From Erinaceus europaeus (lineage: Eukaryota > Chordata > Mammalia > Eulipotyphla > Erinaceidae), in the NCBI RefSeq assembly GCF_950295315.1, contig NC_080176.1:35737263-35801262 (forward strand): a DNA stretch of 64,000 nt, written 5' to 3'. The position numbers and the translations under genes are program-made. Each line of letters opens with the position of its first letter. Position 1 is the stretch's first letter. Below the pieces are notes generated by a model, which had not been told where the DNA came from, made no database searches, and saw only the letters and a list, made by a program, of their open reading frames with translations. Shown here one piece after another: positions 36,645 through 48,264 of the stretch.

Positions 36645-36884
36645 TTTGACATGTGTAAGTTTCATAAAACAAATTGAAGACCTTTACTAATCTGAAATAA
36701 CATAGAAGTTATCTGTTTCTTGGAAGTTTGAATAAATTCTGCCTGAAAATTACTTGGGGTAAGGCCTGTTGAATAATTTCTTTACTGAATTCTCAGTTTT
36801 CCCATGGTTATTAACTTAATAGTGAGACAATTTTTGCCAGTTTTACTTTTAAAAAATTATTTTTAAATCTTAGATATTTTATTT

Positions 36885-37635
36885 TGTTGCCATTCTCTTC
36901 TGGCCTTTAGAGTTTGGGTGGATAAGTCTGCTGATAGTCTTATAGGTTTTCCCCTGTATGTGATTTTTTGTTTTTCTCTTGCAGCCTTTAGGATCCTTTC
37001 TTTATCCTTACTTCTTTTCATTGTGACTATGATGTATCTTGGTGTCTTCAGGTCTGGGTTGATTCTGTTTGGGATGGTCTGAGCCTCTTGGATCTTAATG
37101 TCCTTTCTGTTGTTCAGGTATGGAAAGTTTTCTTCTATAATTTCCTCTAGAATGCTTGCTTCCCCTTCCTCTCTTTCTTCCTCTGGCAGGCCAATTTTAT
37201 GAATGTTACTTCTTTTGAGATCATCCCATATGTCTCTGCTTTTGGTTTCAGTGTCTCTCAATCTTTTTTTGAGCTCTTTCACCTCTTTCTTAGTTTTCTC
37301 TACCTCATCCTTTGTCTGGCTAATTCTGTTTTCTGCTTCTGCTAGTCTGCTTTCACTTCCCTTGGCTGATTTCTTCAACTCAGCTATTTCAGCTTTCAGT
37401 TCTCTATTTCCTCAAGGTAGTTAGTATTTTCCTTGAGGGTCTCATCTGTTGTTTCTCTAATACTGCTATTACTTTCCTCCAAAGTTGTTTTCATTTCTGT
37501 GATTAATAAATTTATTATTGCTTGCATGCTTTTCTTATCTATGGTTACTTCTGGCTGATTTGTAGTTTCTTCTAGGCTCTTGTCTTCATTCATTGTACTA
37601 GCAGTTTTATTTGCTCTTGATCTACCCATTTTTTA
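36885..37635 (-). pseudogene. L1 ORF1 fragment without UTR or tail
   Basis: The reading starts at M 37629 (MGRSRANKTASTMNEDKSLE) and is open for 77 codons. One frame change at about 37390 leads into a 171-codon frame (37378-36863). Residues in order: the coiled-coil heptads ENRISQTKDEVEKTKKEVKE, then LKRSNIHKIGLPEEEREEGE, NRINPDLKTPRYIIVTMKRS and KPIRLSADLSTQTLKARREW. It stops at REWQ, about 60 residues short of the normal end. Beyond it the minus strand is A-rich (ACAAAATAAAATATC). This is the best-preserved ORF1 N-terminus in the window. No 5' UTR, ORF2 or 3' UTR is attached. Confidence 0.9.
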
Positions 37636-37990
37636 ATGGGCTTATTCCAAGAGCACTTGGGTTCTCATGTACAAATCTTTGAGGGCATAATACCACTGGT
37701 TAGAATGTTATTTTATTTACAGAATCATGCAAGGCTGTTTCCAAAATGGCATGGATACACTGAGTGGCACAGGATAAGTCCAGTGTTGTGGGATGATGAT
37801 CACCTACCATTGACCATTGGTTTTAAGCCACATATTGTGCAAGGACTGAGGAGATATATTGCTTCTCATCCATCTGTGATCTAACTTTGGAGCTAGCACT
37901 AGTCTAAAGGTCCCAAGGCCAGCAGAGATGTTAGTAACAAGTATGTTTTTTTACCCCTGTCTGTTGCTAGACTATAGCACCAAAATTTCC
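37636..37990. other. Unassigned stretch
   Basis: No repeat recognised. The 82-codon frame at 37636-37884 has no identifiable motif. Confidence 0.4.
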
Positions 37991-38329
37991 ATTTCAAGGA
38001 AGGGAGAGTCTCTTCAACAAATTGTGTTGGGAAAATTGAGTTAAAACATGAAGATGAATGAAACTGAACCACTATATTTCATCAAACACAAAAATAAATT
38101 CCAAGTGGATGAAGGACTTGGATGCTATGCCAGAAACTATCAAATGCTTAGAGGAAAATATTGGCAGAACTCATTTCTGTATAAATTTTAAAGGCATCTT
38201 CAATGACACAAATCCAGTTACAAAAATGACTAAAGCAAAAATAAGACAGTGGGATTACATCAACTTAAAAAGCTTCTGCACAGCAAAAGAAACCACCACC
38301 AAAGAGGCCCCTTACAGAATGGGAAAAGA

Positions 38330-38890
38330 ATATATTGATTTAATTATGATCTTCAAGTCCATTGGATAAGAGGGGTACAATTCCACACAATTTCCACCAC
38401 CAGAGTTCTGTATCCCCTCCCCTCCATTGAAAGCTTTCCTAGTCTTTATTCTTATGGGTGTATGAATCCAGGATCATTATAAGGTGCAGCAGGCAGAAGG
38501 TCTGGCTTCTGTAATAGCTTCTTCCCTGGACATGGGCATTGGCAGGTTGATCCTTACTCCCAGTCTGTTTCTATCTTTCCCTAGTGGGGCAGGGCTCTGG
38601 AGAGGTGGGGTTCCAGGACACATTGGTGAGGTAGTGTGCCCAAGGAAGTCAGATTGGTGTCATGGTAGTATCTACAATTTGGTGGCAGTGTATTGAAGCT
38701 GAAGGGTTGCCATCTACACCTGGCATCTCTGGACATTGTCTGAAGTGAAACATGTTAAAGTGATACTGGTTACAATGATTTGGTTGAGATCAGCAGGTGA
38801 AGTATCAAATGGTATGGATAAAAAGAAGCATAAAGTAAATCAAGCCACACCACAGAGGTTCCAGGACTGGGAGAAATATGGCTTTTATAA
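38330..38890 (-). mobile_element. L1 3' UTR piece nested in L1
   Basis: The UTR blocks GAGGGGTACAATTCCACACA, 'GGTCTGGCTTCTGTAATAGC' and 'GGTTCCAGGACTGGGAGAAA' appear in reverse orientation. Flanks AGAATGGGAAAAGA (38316-38329) and AGAATGGAGAAGA (38891-38903) are a near-identical duplication of the L1 ORF2 target. Compared with 42880-44420, a large internal part of the UTR is missing between about 38690 and 38700. Confidence 0.85.
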
Positions 38891-38926
38891 AGAATGGAGA
38901 AGATCTTTACAATACATCATACATGA

Positions 38927-39509
38927 TGTAGGGAAATTGTGAGGATGTGGTTGAGCCTGGCAGGGCTTGACCTGAGTGGTGCATATCTATCATGTCAGTC
39001 TCTCTCTACTGAGAAGTCGAGAAAGGAGGGACATGAGACCCCCCTCCCCAAGGTTTGCCTCGTATTATCAGACTCCTTGCCTTACAAAGCACCCTGAATT
39101 CCTGATACTATGGACTGTTCCCTTATTATCTACATAATCATAGTTTTGCCTGAAAGGTATCCTCCCTAATTCCCCGCAGGGTATTATTAATCCTACCAGT
39201 TAACCCCCTAACAACAGTTGCTAAGGAAGTCCCTACCTTTCCCAGCCCAATTTTACCTTTCTCTGCCTCTTTCCTAACCATGTATGGTATTGTCAAGCCA
39301 CTTCCATTTCCTCTTCTGTGTTCCAGCCTAGAGAGGCACACATGCAGACCGGGAGGCGGATGTCAGCTATTACAGTTTGTGCCATGCGGCTTAACCAGAT
39401 GTGCTACCACCCGACTCTGGGGCACTTGGATGAATAAAGATTTGAATGGCCTCTCTGCCATGAGCTTGGTTCCTGGGTCATCTGTCTCAAGTGCATCACT
39501 AGCTCAACA
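38927..39509 (+). mobile_element. Solo LTR (ERVK-like)
   Basis: A 583-bp block starting TGTAGGGAAATTGTGAGG and ending AGCTCAACA, with AATAAAG at about 39434. Its start and the 'GCGGCTTAACCAGATGTGCT...CCGACTCTGGGG' region resemble the LTR at 14724-15233. Flanks ACATGA (38921-38926) and ACAAGA (39510-39515) differ at one of six bases. No retroviral interior is present. Confidence 0.85.
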
Positions 39510-40395
39510 ACAAGAGACTAAGCACCAAATTATATAAAGAGTTCACCAAACTCAGGAAAAAAAAATGACCCCATCCAAAAATGGGGAGAAGACATGAACA
39601 GAATATCCACCACAGAAGAGATCCAAAAGGCCAATGAACAAATGCTCCAAGTCACTGATTGTCAGAGAAATGCAAATAGACAACAATGAGATACTACTTC
39701 ACTCCTGTGAGAATGTCATACAACAGAAAAGGTAACAGCAACAAATGCTGGAGAAGTTGTGGGGACAAGAAAACACTCCTTCACTGCTGGTGGGAGTGTA
39801 AATCAGTCCAATCCCTGTAGAGAGCAGTCTGGAGAACTCTCAGAAGGCTAGAAATGGAACTACCCTATGACCCAGTAATTCCTCTCCTGGAGATATATCC
39901 TAAGGAACCAAACACACCTGTCCAAAAATATTTGTGCACACCTATGTTCATAGCAGCACAATTTGTAATAGCTAAAATCTAAGCAACCCAGGTACCCAAC
40001 AACAGTAAGTTGTGGTATATATACACAATGGAATACTAATCAACAATTAAAATGATGAAATCACCTTATTTGTCTCATCTTTGATGGAGCATGAAGGAAT
40101 CATGTCAAGTGAGATAAATCATAAAGAGAAGGATGGATGTGGGATGATTTCACTCATAGACAAAAACTGAAAAATAATAACAAAAGGGAAAACACAAAGC
40201 AGAACTTGGACTGGAGTTGTTATATTGCACCAAAGTGAAAGACTCTGGAGTGGGGATGAATTTTTGGTTCTGGGGTTTGATGGTCGAGGAAGACCTAGTG
40301 GGGATAGAATTATTATGCAGAAAGCTGATAAATGTTCCACATGTGCAAACTATTGTGTTTTACTGTAAAACATTAATCACTCAATAAAGAATTTT

Positions 40396-41105
40396 TTTTT
40401 AAAAAATTGCCATTTCACTAATTTTTTTTCAGTCCCACATCAGGTAGTCCCCATAGGGTGGCCTTGACAATTTTCTCTGAATTTTCAAAGACTACTGTTC
40501 CTTGGTGCATATGAGCCCTTCAGGTTGATATAAGGGTCCTTTTTTGCTTCTTATTAAAGTGCTAATGTTAAGCACTTGAAGGTTGGTCTTAAATCACTTG
40601 GATAAGAGGCAGATATTCTTTGTGTTCTATCCATGGGATTTCAACCCTACTATAGAAAGTAGAAGTGTATTCAACAGTGAAAATCACCACATCCTAAGAA
40701 TGTGACCACCTTAATCCTAGTTCAAGGGTCTCCTAACCATTCTTGCATTCCCAGTTTGATCACCATCCACTGTTCTGGCTTCAAATCATTCTATCATAGC
40801 TGAAGTGGTTCTTACAGACCAGAAGCATATAACAAACACTATTCCAAACTCTTCTTGAACTTTTTTCAGAAACTTCCTGATGCACCTTGAATCAGATAAA
40901 AAAATGTAGCTTGACAGGAATACTTCCACATTGTCTATCCCATAACCATTTCCCCAACCTCCTTTCATCACCTTTCCCACCCATATTTGGAGAGTGGAGT
41001 CTTAGGGGACCCTGAGGAGTCCACAGCATGGACTTTGTGTCAGTGTCTTGAATAAACTTAGCTCTTTTCAGCCTTGGGCATACAGTTTCTCTCTATCTGA
41101 AGTGT
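40396..41105. other. Unassigned stretch
   Basis: No recognised repeat or coding frame. GAATAAACTTAGCTCTTTTC at about 41050 resembles an LTR polyadenylation region, but no LTR boundaries could be found. Confidence 0.4.
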
Positions 41106-41290
41106 TATTTTTATTAGTGACATTGCTTTTTGCTTATTTATTTAAAAAGGGAAAGAGAGGAAGGAGATCATAGAACTGCTCATTTCTGGTCTATCACGGT
41201 GTTGTAATTGAACCTATGACTTCCAGATTTTCAGGCATGCAAGTTGGTACTCTAACCAATGGATGAGCTGATCTCCCTCACTCCAGTGAC
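41106..41290 (-). mobile_element. SINE-D (tRNA-derived), minus strand
   Basis: In reverse the head reads AGCTCATCCATTGGTTAGAG, with a B-box-like AGGTTCAATTAC further in and a CCTCTCTTTCCC pyrimidine stretch. Only one clear copy occurs in the window. Confidence 0.6.
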
Positions 41291-41338
41291 ATTTATGCAG
41301 AGCTCCTTCTCATTCACACTTAGAAAATGATTATGACT

Positions 41339-41560
41339 GGGACCATGTGGTGGTGCACTTGGTTAAGCGCTCATATTACAATGAAAAAGGCCTTGGGTTC
41401 AAGCCCCTGGTCCCCACCTGCAGGGGGAAAGCTTTGCAAGTGGTGAAGCAGGGCTGCAGGTGTCTCTCTGCCTCTCTCCCTCTCTATCTCCCCCACCCTC
41501 TCAATTTTTCTGTGTCTCTATCCAATAACAAATAAGATATCTAAAAAATTTGAAAAAGAA
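41339..41560 (+). mobile_element. SINE-A2 with perfect 17-bp target duplication
   Basis: The head is GGTGGTGCACTTGGTTAAGC, the B box GGTTCAAGCCCC, the body GCAAGTGGTGAAGCAGGGCT and the end AATAACAAATAAGATATC. AGAAAATGATTATGACT flanks both sides (41322-41338 and 41561-41577). Confidence 0.93.
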
Positions 41561-41577
41561 AGAAAATGATTATGACT

Positions 41578-42113
41578 TGTCACCATCTCAGAAGGTCCAT
41601 TTTTCTTCAACTAAAGAATATTTCTCCTTTCCATTGTTTATTCTTTCGCAGCAACAAGATCATCTCTCTGTACAGTGATTCTGATAAGTTGTATTTGTTT
41701 ACACATTTATTTTCTCTCAATTTACCTGTAACTCAATGAGTTACATCTTATTTCTACTTTCCCCTGTGTCATGCCTATGTTGTCAATATTTGGTGAAATA
41801 TTATAGTCTCTGATAATGAAAGAGTTGGAAAAGTAAAAGCAGTTTGTTTCCTACTAAAGGATAGCTTACTCCACATGGAATATTTTTTCTTGCCTCATTG
41901 GCCCCCTCTTTTGCTCTTTCATCCAATTAATAAACATTTTCTCAACCAAAAATGTAAGATCATCTGTTTACATCTAAAATCTAATGTCAGGATTACAAAT
42001 TAGTTTAAAAACAGATTTTACGATTGCTGTCACCATTTTGGTAAATTTATCCAGTAAATGTTGATTTACAAGACTGTAATTATCACAGTAATTATCAACT
42101 TGGTATAGTTTCA
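41578..42113. other. Unassigned stretch
   Basis: AT-rich, without recognisable features. Confidence 0.4.
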
Positions 42114-42157
42114 TCTACAGCCATTCCACCCTAAACATGCCTGATCTCATCTGATCT
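42114..42157 (+). pseudogene. 5S rRNA 5'-fragment pseudogene
   Basis: TCTACAGCCATTCCACCCTA, then AACATGCCTGATCTCATCTG and ATCT, follow bases 2 to about 46 of mammalian 5S rRNA (canonical TCTACGGCCATACCACCCTG, then AACGCGCCCGATCTCGTCTG). The substitutions are mostly of CpG-decay type. The internal promoter (box A to box C) is missing. Possible flanks ATAGTTTCAT (42105-42114) and TTAGTTCTGCAT (about 42167) are only weakly similar. Confidence 0.8.
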
Positions 42158-42880
42158 AAGTTTAGTTTAGTTCTGCATCTCTCCAAGGTAAATGTTAGCA
42201 CAATTCATCCTCTACAAAGCACTGTTCACCTCTAACATATGCCACTATCTTCTCAGTCCCTTTACACTTATCCCCACTCTCTAACTCTTTCTCTCTAAAT
42301 ATATCCATATTATAGCAAATGAGAAGATTTTGAGGCTTCTGGGACTGAGCTATGGCCACATAGTCACAGAAAGTTGACGTATTTCCAGAAAACAAATATT
42401 ACAACAAAATAACTCAACAAATTTTATCAGAGAAGAGCTGTAATTCATGGTTAGAAAAAAAAAAGGAACATCACTCTCTAAAAGTTGATATTATATTGCA
42501 TGTGACCAGAAAGAACAGAAAAGGAGGAGAGGAGAGAAAGAATGAAGCAGAAATGCAGCATTAATTCAAATTCTCATGGCCCTCTAGGAACTGCTCAGAT
42601 ACTAAGTGGCTTCAGAAAAGGAGCTGGAGACTGCTAGTTAAAGCCATAGAAGCCACAGACTCTTGAGTAAACCCCATGGAGACATCCAAAGGCATCAGGT
42701 TAACCTACCAAACTCAAGGTGCCCCAACTGCCACAGAGACCTTGGCGAATGGGGTCAGCACTGCAGGTGGGAAAGTGACTTTGACCTCACAGCAGAATTC
42801 CCACTTTTAGGAATAAGTCTGGGCATAGAAAGAGATTTAGGATTCTCTTTTGATCCCCTCCCCACCACCCAACTAAGACT
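42158..42880. other. Unassigned stretch
   Basis: No repeat recognised. The open frame at 42663-43082 runs into L1 UTR on its right and shows no known motif. Confidence 0.4.
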
Positions 42881-44420
42881 CTTCTTAAGGGACATTGACA
42901 GGATGATCCATACTCCCAGCCTGTCCCTATCTTTTCCTAGTGGGGCAGGGCTCTGGAGAGATGGGGTTCCAGGATACATTGGTGAGGTCATCTGCCCAGT
43001 GAAGTCTGGTTGGCATTATAGTAGCATATACAACTTAGTGACTGAAAAAGTATTAAGATATAAAGCAGAACAAAATATTTAATAATCAGTAACCTAAAGA
43101 CAGAAGTAAAGCAGATGAGATTTGGGGTCTCCATTCTGGAAAGAGCAAGTAGCTCTATTTTAGGCATATTCCAGAGGGCCCATGATTTTGCTAATTTTTG
43201 CCTCAGCTCCACAGCTAACATGCAGATATTGTCTGGGGAGATGGTGTCAGATTTGGAAATAGGACTAGAAAGCTGGATCAGGGAATATAATAGCTCCCAA
43301 ATATGGGAAAAGTATAAAAATATTGTTAACTGTAATCCCCATTGATTTGATCTGAGGCCCATATTCCGTGTGGGAACCTGTGCTCATATTCTGTGGTTAT
43401 AGCTAGGAACATTCTGGGCTCCACTCACTGCCAGACCCATCTTCCTTGAGTGGTAGAATATTTTTGCCCAACCTCCCTTCAGAGAATGGGAAAGTCCCTA
43501 CCATTGTTGACCCATATTGAGGGCAAGCTCCTGTAGAGGCCCACAAAGGGGTCCATTATGTTGTTCCTAATGGAGATGACTAGTGACAGTGGAGAAAGGG
43601 ATCTGTTAGAAGTCTGGGCCCATCATGTCTGTGTGGGAATCCCAGGACTCACTAACTACAGTCCCAGGCGATAGGGTGACCTGGTAGTAAAAGCCATCAT
43701 TAAAGTATGCCAGTGTCTTACCCTTATCGAACTTTTGTAGTCATTACATTGACAAGTTTAGCCCTAGAGTGACTGAAGGAAGTGAAATAGGAAGTAGGTG
43801 AGGAGGGTATCTAGGTCTAAGTAGAAACTATTTGACTACTTTATGGTGTCTTTTTTTTTAGGTCTTTCTACATGCTTGCTGCATTTATTGAGTCACTGCA
43901 AACTATTGTGCACTTTTGCTTTAAGTTATATATTTTCCCCTAACTTATGGGTACATGTGCACATGTACTCTGTCTCTTGGACCCTGGCCCATATCTAGGT
44001 GTTGTGGCTTTGTTAGGAAATGCACCACCAGAAATGAAACTAAGAATTCCTATGAGCCAGAAAAAGTCTCACCAGAGTATTGGAGCTGAAGTATTGACAT
44101 TGCAAGCCTGCCTTCTGTGGACATAGTCTGAAGTGAAACATGTAGAGGTACTGGTTTCATTGATTAGTTTGAGATCAGCAGGTGTCCGAGTGGTTCCTAA
44201 TGGTATAGGTTGAGAGAAGCCTGCTGGAAACCACAGCAGAGGTTCCAGGACTGGGAGAAATATGAGTTTTATAGAGAATGTGGAGGGTTACTGCTGTCTT
44301 AGGGATTAAAAAGGCAATAGATAGTTATTATTATAACCATTTTTTTCTTTTTTGGAAATTTGGTTGACTTTGAAAAATCCCATTGTTAGGATTTTCTGTT
44401 TCATACAAAAACTAAAGAAG
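42881..44420 (-). mobile_element. Old long-UTR L1, 3' UTR, nearly complete
   Basis: It matches 31895-32900 and the complement of 16900-18400 across its length. The distal end has GGTTCCAGGATACATTGGTG, and the middle has GTCTGGGGAGATGGTGTCAG and 'CCCATCATGTCTGTGTGGGA'. The proximal end is at 'TTGACTTTGAAAAATCCCAT'. The A-tail end is diverged. No ORF2 is attached. Confidence 0.82.
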
Positions 44421-44839
44421 CTTATTATCAGACCTGCCTTGCAATAGTTACTGAAAGGGGTGTCACAGAGAAAGAAATAAGGAATGTTTAATTCTCAACA
44501 AGGTAATGAACACTAAAGTACACCCAAAAATGAAAGCTGTTGATATGAGACAATTTTCAAGCAAAAAAAGGGAAGAAGAAATAGATGCTGTTCAGGAAAA
44601 GAACTGTGAGACAAGAACAATTTTTAAAAATATTCTACATATTATCACCTAAATTCATTATTAAATATATAATACATAGTTGATACATCTAACATTTTTT
44701 TGCATTTTGGTCTTCCATATATATATATTGGACTAAATAAATATATTTAAGTGTTGCAAATAGTGTTTACAAAATTAAGGTTATATTTAATAAAACTTTC
44801 AGTAATGTATTCTACTTTATATTATTTCCTGAGCATGTT
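44421..44839. other. Unassigned AT-rich stretch
   Basis: No recognised features. Confidence 0.4.
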
Positions 44840-45345
44840 CTCATGTCATGAAATGTTTTTAAATTTTTCTGAATAATATGCTAGCATAGCAATACATCAT
44901 GATTTATTTAACTAATGTGCTGCTTGGATTGATTAGATTTATCCAATTTTGTGTTATAAGTATTATAAAAATACATATATAAATCTTCAGATATTTCTGA
45001 CTAATCCCTTTTGATAAATTCCTAGTAGTGAAATGACTAGACCCAAGAGTATGAATTTTTTGAGATGCAAATATACACTGCCAAACTGCTCTTTAGATGT
45101 TCTGGATACGATCCACCAACATACTACAACATAGTTCATTCATTCTCACTTCAATGATAACACTAAGAATTAAATCCTGCCAACTTGATGGGGAAAATGT
45201 TTTCAATTTATTTTCTTTGATTATATGTCAAGTTGAAATATGTGTTTTCATATATTTATAGGAATATTTATGTTTACTCTTTTGTGAGTGCTTGCTTATA
45301 TCTTTTGCCAATTTTTCTATTGGTTTTTATGTTTTTATTTGTAGC
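44840..45345 (-). mobile_element. Ancient mammal-wide L1 (L1M-type) ORF2 3' region
   Basis: In reverse this follows the typical old L1 ORF2 3' region. TGATAAATTCCTAGTAGTGA, ACTGCCAAACTGCTC, 'TTTTGTGAGTGCTTGCTTAT' and 'TATCTTTTGCCAATTTTTCT' appear in the expected order. It is much more diverged than the erinaceid L1s. A (TG)-free AT-rich stretch follows it to 45700. Confidence 0.7.
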
Positions 45346-45700
45346 GTATGCATATGTAAATGGCATAACATCTGTTTTGTTTCAAATACTTATTTCAAAT
45401 TTACTCATTTATTTTCATTTTATTCTTTTATTGTCAATGCTAATATATTAAATGTATACATTAAAACTACTGAAGTGAAATATTTTCCATTATTTGGTTC
45501 CTTATCATTTGTGTTTTTAAAAATATGTCCCATTTCACTGTCAAGTAACCCCCCATGTATTTTCTACTTCTTTTATGTTTTTAAAATTTAATAATATAGC
45601 AGAATATATTTAGGGGAGTGGAAATAGGGATACAATTTTTTTTTCCCATCAAACACTTAACCAGTTATCCCAGACCCTTTCACACTTATTGTTTTTATTC
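45346..45700. other. Unassigned AT-rich stretch
   Basis: May be further decayed L1; no blocks recognised. Confidence 0.35.
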
Positions 45701-45736
45701 TCTTGACTGTTCAAGGCCTTAAATCCCTTCAATGTC

Positions 45737-46078
45737 CTATATATTCTGATAGCTTGTGTCTTCATTTTCATTTGTTTCCAGGAATATTTGAATTTCTTGC
45801 TTCAGTTCCTCTTTGACCCAGCGATTGTTAAGCAGTATGTTGTTGAGTTTCCAAATTTTGTGACTTTTACTAATTTCCTGTTTATTGTTGAGTATTAGCT
45901 TTATTTCACTGTGGTCTGAGAAGATGCTTGGGATGATTTCAATGCTCTTGAATTTGTTGATACTGTCTTTGTAGCCTATGATGTGGTCTATCCTTGAGAA
46001 TATGCTGGGTGGATTTGAGAAGAATGTGTATTCCAGTTTCTTGGGATGAAAAACTCTGAAAATGTCCAGAAGGCCTAG
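45737..46078 (-). pseudogene. L1 ORF2 endonuclease C-terminal fragment
   Basis: An open minus-strand reading carries [20 protein letters not shown], then [33 protein letters not shown] and [19 protein letters not shown]. The C-terminal endonuclease motifs (SRIDHI, SDH) are kept; the N-terminal active-site half is missing. It joins UTR sequence at about 46079 in an order that no intact L1 has. Confidence 0.88.
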
Positions 46079-46636
46079 TATCAAATGGTGTAGATCAAGA
46101 GATGTATGAAGGAAAATGAGCAAATCCCCAGAGGTTCCAGGACTGGGATAAATATGGCTTTTAAGGAGAATGAGGAAGGTTCCTTGCTGTATTAGAGTTT
46201 AAGAAGGCAGTAGATAATTATTATTATTATAAACAAGTTATTTGGGAGTTTGGTTTACTTTTAAAATCCCATGGTTAGGATTTACTATACCATAGAAGGC
46301 CTCACCATAATTTGTGTCATTTAAAGGTATTTACAAATAGCTCTTAGATACTGACAGGACGGTTGCTTCTGGTCTCCCTGGTCTATTATAAGTGATTTAA
46401 TATTTCTAAAAATTTTATTTTTAGATATTCATTGACAATTTAAGCCCTGTGTTATAATTCAATCAGTTTACAAACTTGAAACATTATATGCTTAAATTAA
46501 AGTAATATATACTCAGATCTGAAATCTGTGCCTTTGAATAGCCTTTGAATATATTTTCCCCTAGCATACTGAATAAAAAGTGATTTATAAGACTATAAGG
46601 TAGTAGGATTATATATTAACACCATTCCCACCACGA
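46079..46636 (-). mobile_element. Old L1 3' UTR (proximal part)
   Basis: Blocks match 32640-33140 in the same orientation: GAGGTTCCAGGACTGGGATA, TTATTTGGGAGTTTGGTTTA and 'AACACCATTCCCACCACGAA'. It lies 5' (in element sense) of an endonuclease fragment, so it is a separate or rearranged insertion. Confidence 0.75.
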
Positions 46637-47105
46637 AGTTACAGAACCTGTTCCAAGACCCTTAGTTCCATCTGCTCTATTCTGACCTTTAGATTCCTGG
46701 TTATTAAGCAAATTTTCCTGCTTTTTATCTTATTGCTTTTCAGCCACCAAATTGCAGACACCACCATGTTGCTATCCTGAATTCCCTGGACAGATGACCT
46801 AATCACTGTGTCCTGGAACTTCATCTCCTCAGAGGCCTATCCCACTAGGGAAAGATATAAATAGGCAAGGATATGGATCAACCTGCCAATGTCCATATTC
46901 AGTGGAGAAGCAATTACAGAAGCCAGACTTCCCACCTTCTATATTTCATGAGGAATTTTGGTTCGTACCCGTAGAGGGATAAAGAAAAGGGAGGCTCCTA
47001 ATGGATGAGATGGGATATGGAACTCTGGTGGTGGGAATTGTATGGAATTTTACCCCTCTTATCCTACAATCTTGTTAATCATTATTAAATCACTAATAAA
47101 AAATG
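46637..47105 (+). mobile_element. Old L1 3' UTR distal part with tail, inverted to its neighbour
   Basis: It matches 18110-18560 and 53930-54372: CTTTTCAGCCACCAAATTGC, ATTACAGAAGCCAGACTTCC and 'GGTGGTGGGAATTGTATGGA'. It ends in TAATCATTATTAAATCACTAATAAAAAA. The minus-strand UTR ends exactly where this begins. Confidence 0.82.
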
Positions 47106-48262
47106 TAAATAATGTATCATTTTGGAAATAAATTTTCAAAGATCATTCTGACTTAAAAATAGTCCTTTAAATATTAGCACTAGAAGTCAGTTTTAGTTGA
47201 TCAAGTCTCACTATATTACCTACTAAAAACAGAAAACTAAAATGAACCAAACCCATATTATTAAATCTATTTCACTTAAAGCATACATAGGAAAAATATT
47301 ATACCTGGATAAAGATCCATGTAGTTAACAAAGTATTAGTGTTTTTGAAAAAAGAATATTCTAGATGTAGTTTCATGACTATGAGTAAGTGATGGGATAT
47401 ACTAAGACAGGGATGAAAAGGCAAGCTTTAAATGGTGGATTTTAATTCAATTGAAAGATTTATCGCTTTTTAAAATGACCACACATTTAGGGTGTTTTGA
47501 TATCACAGTGGTTCAGATTTTCAGTTTCATTGGGGAAAAAAGTAGGAGGATGGTGGAGTCAGAGAAGATGAAATCAAGTAACTGTGGGAGGAGAGGAAGT
47601 GGTTTCTCTCATTTAAAGGAATGATGAAGAATTGAGCCTGAAGAAGCGGGGACATACAAGTTCTCCCCTCCATTTTTGGAGGGCAACATGATTTTCACGT
47701 TTTTGAATTTCTGACCTAGTCGATATCTATGCAAAACACAGACTATAAGTTCATGGAACAACATAGTCTCAGAAAGGGATGTGTCTTAGTCAGGCTATCA
47801 GAAATCACCAGTTTCTCAGCATGTGCCCTTTTGCTGTTCTGGAGATTGTGTCAGTCCTTTGAAGCAAACTGTATTGTTGTGGGCAGCTCACCAAAGGATG
47901 ATGTAAACCTCAAAGCCTGACAAATTGGATCCCAAGTCTATCTTTTCTCATAACTTTGCTTTGTGTACTAGAACATCTTTTATAGGATGCAGAGAAAAAG
48001 AATTTTACTAATTGGGCTAGTAGTCAACATAATTATTGATATTAAATTATAAAAAATATGAGTTGAGAAGATTTAACTAGATGCCTGAAACTCTTAGATT
48101 GTAATAATTCTCCTAAATATTTTGTTTTGTTCCTTAATATTTTTATGATTCTCCAATCACAGGTCCTCCTAATTGGATCCTGCAGGACAGAACTGCAAAG
48201 AAGTCTGGGCAAAAGCAGATTTCACGGTAAAGTCTGCTGACATTTTGAACATTAAGAGAATT
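47106..48262. other. Unassigned stretch
   Basis: No recognised repeat. A 63-codon frame at 47729-47920 has no recognisable motif. Confidence 0.4.
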
Positions 48263-48264
48263 GG

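Larger units (their letters stand above)
38058..40150 (+). pseudogene. L1 ORF2 C-terminal pseudogene
   Basis: The open part (38058-38320) encodes KINSKWMKDLDAMPETIKCL, then GIFNDTNPV and YINLKSFCTAKETTTKEAPY. It is cut by insertions at 38330 and 38927 and continues from 39510 with the DPIQKWGEDMNRIST-type segment. A Cys/His cluster region follows at about 39740-39800 and the C-terminal end near 40150. There are frame breaks throughout; no RT or endonuclease is present. Confidence 0.85.
37993..40395 (+). mobile_element. Short-UTR L1, 5'-truncated, with two nested insertions
   Basis: It starts at the ORF2 segment 'GAGAGTCTCTTCAACAAATT' and runs to AATAAAGAATTTTTTTTT at 40395. A minus-strand L1 UTR piece (38330-38890) and a solo LTR (38927-39509) interrupt it. 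The remainder codes for the ORF2 C-terminal third and a short 3' UTR with 'TATTGCACCAAAGT' and the AACATTAATCACTCAATAAA end. Confidence 0.88.

Noticed and set aside
40990..41105. LTR end suggested by GAATAAACTTAGCTC
   Set aside because: No TG/CA borders, TATA box or target duplication could be found around it.
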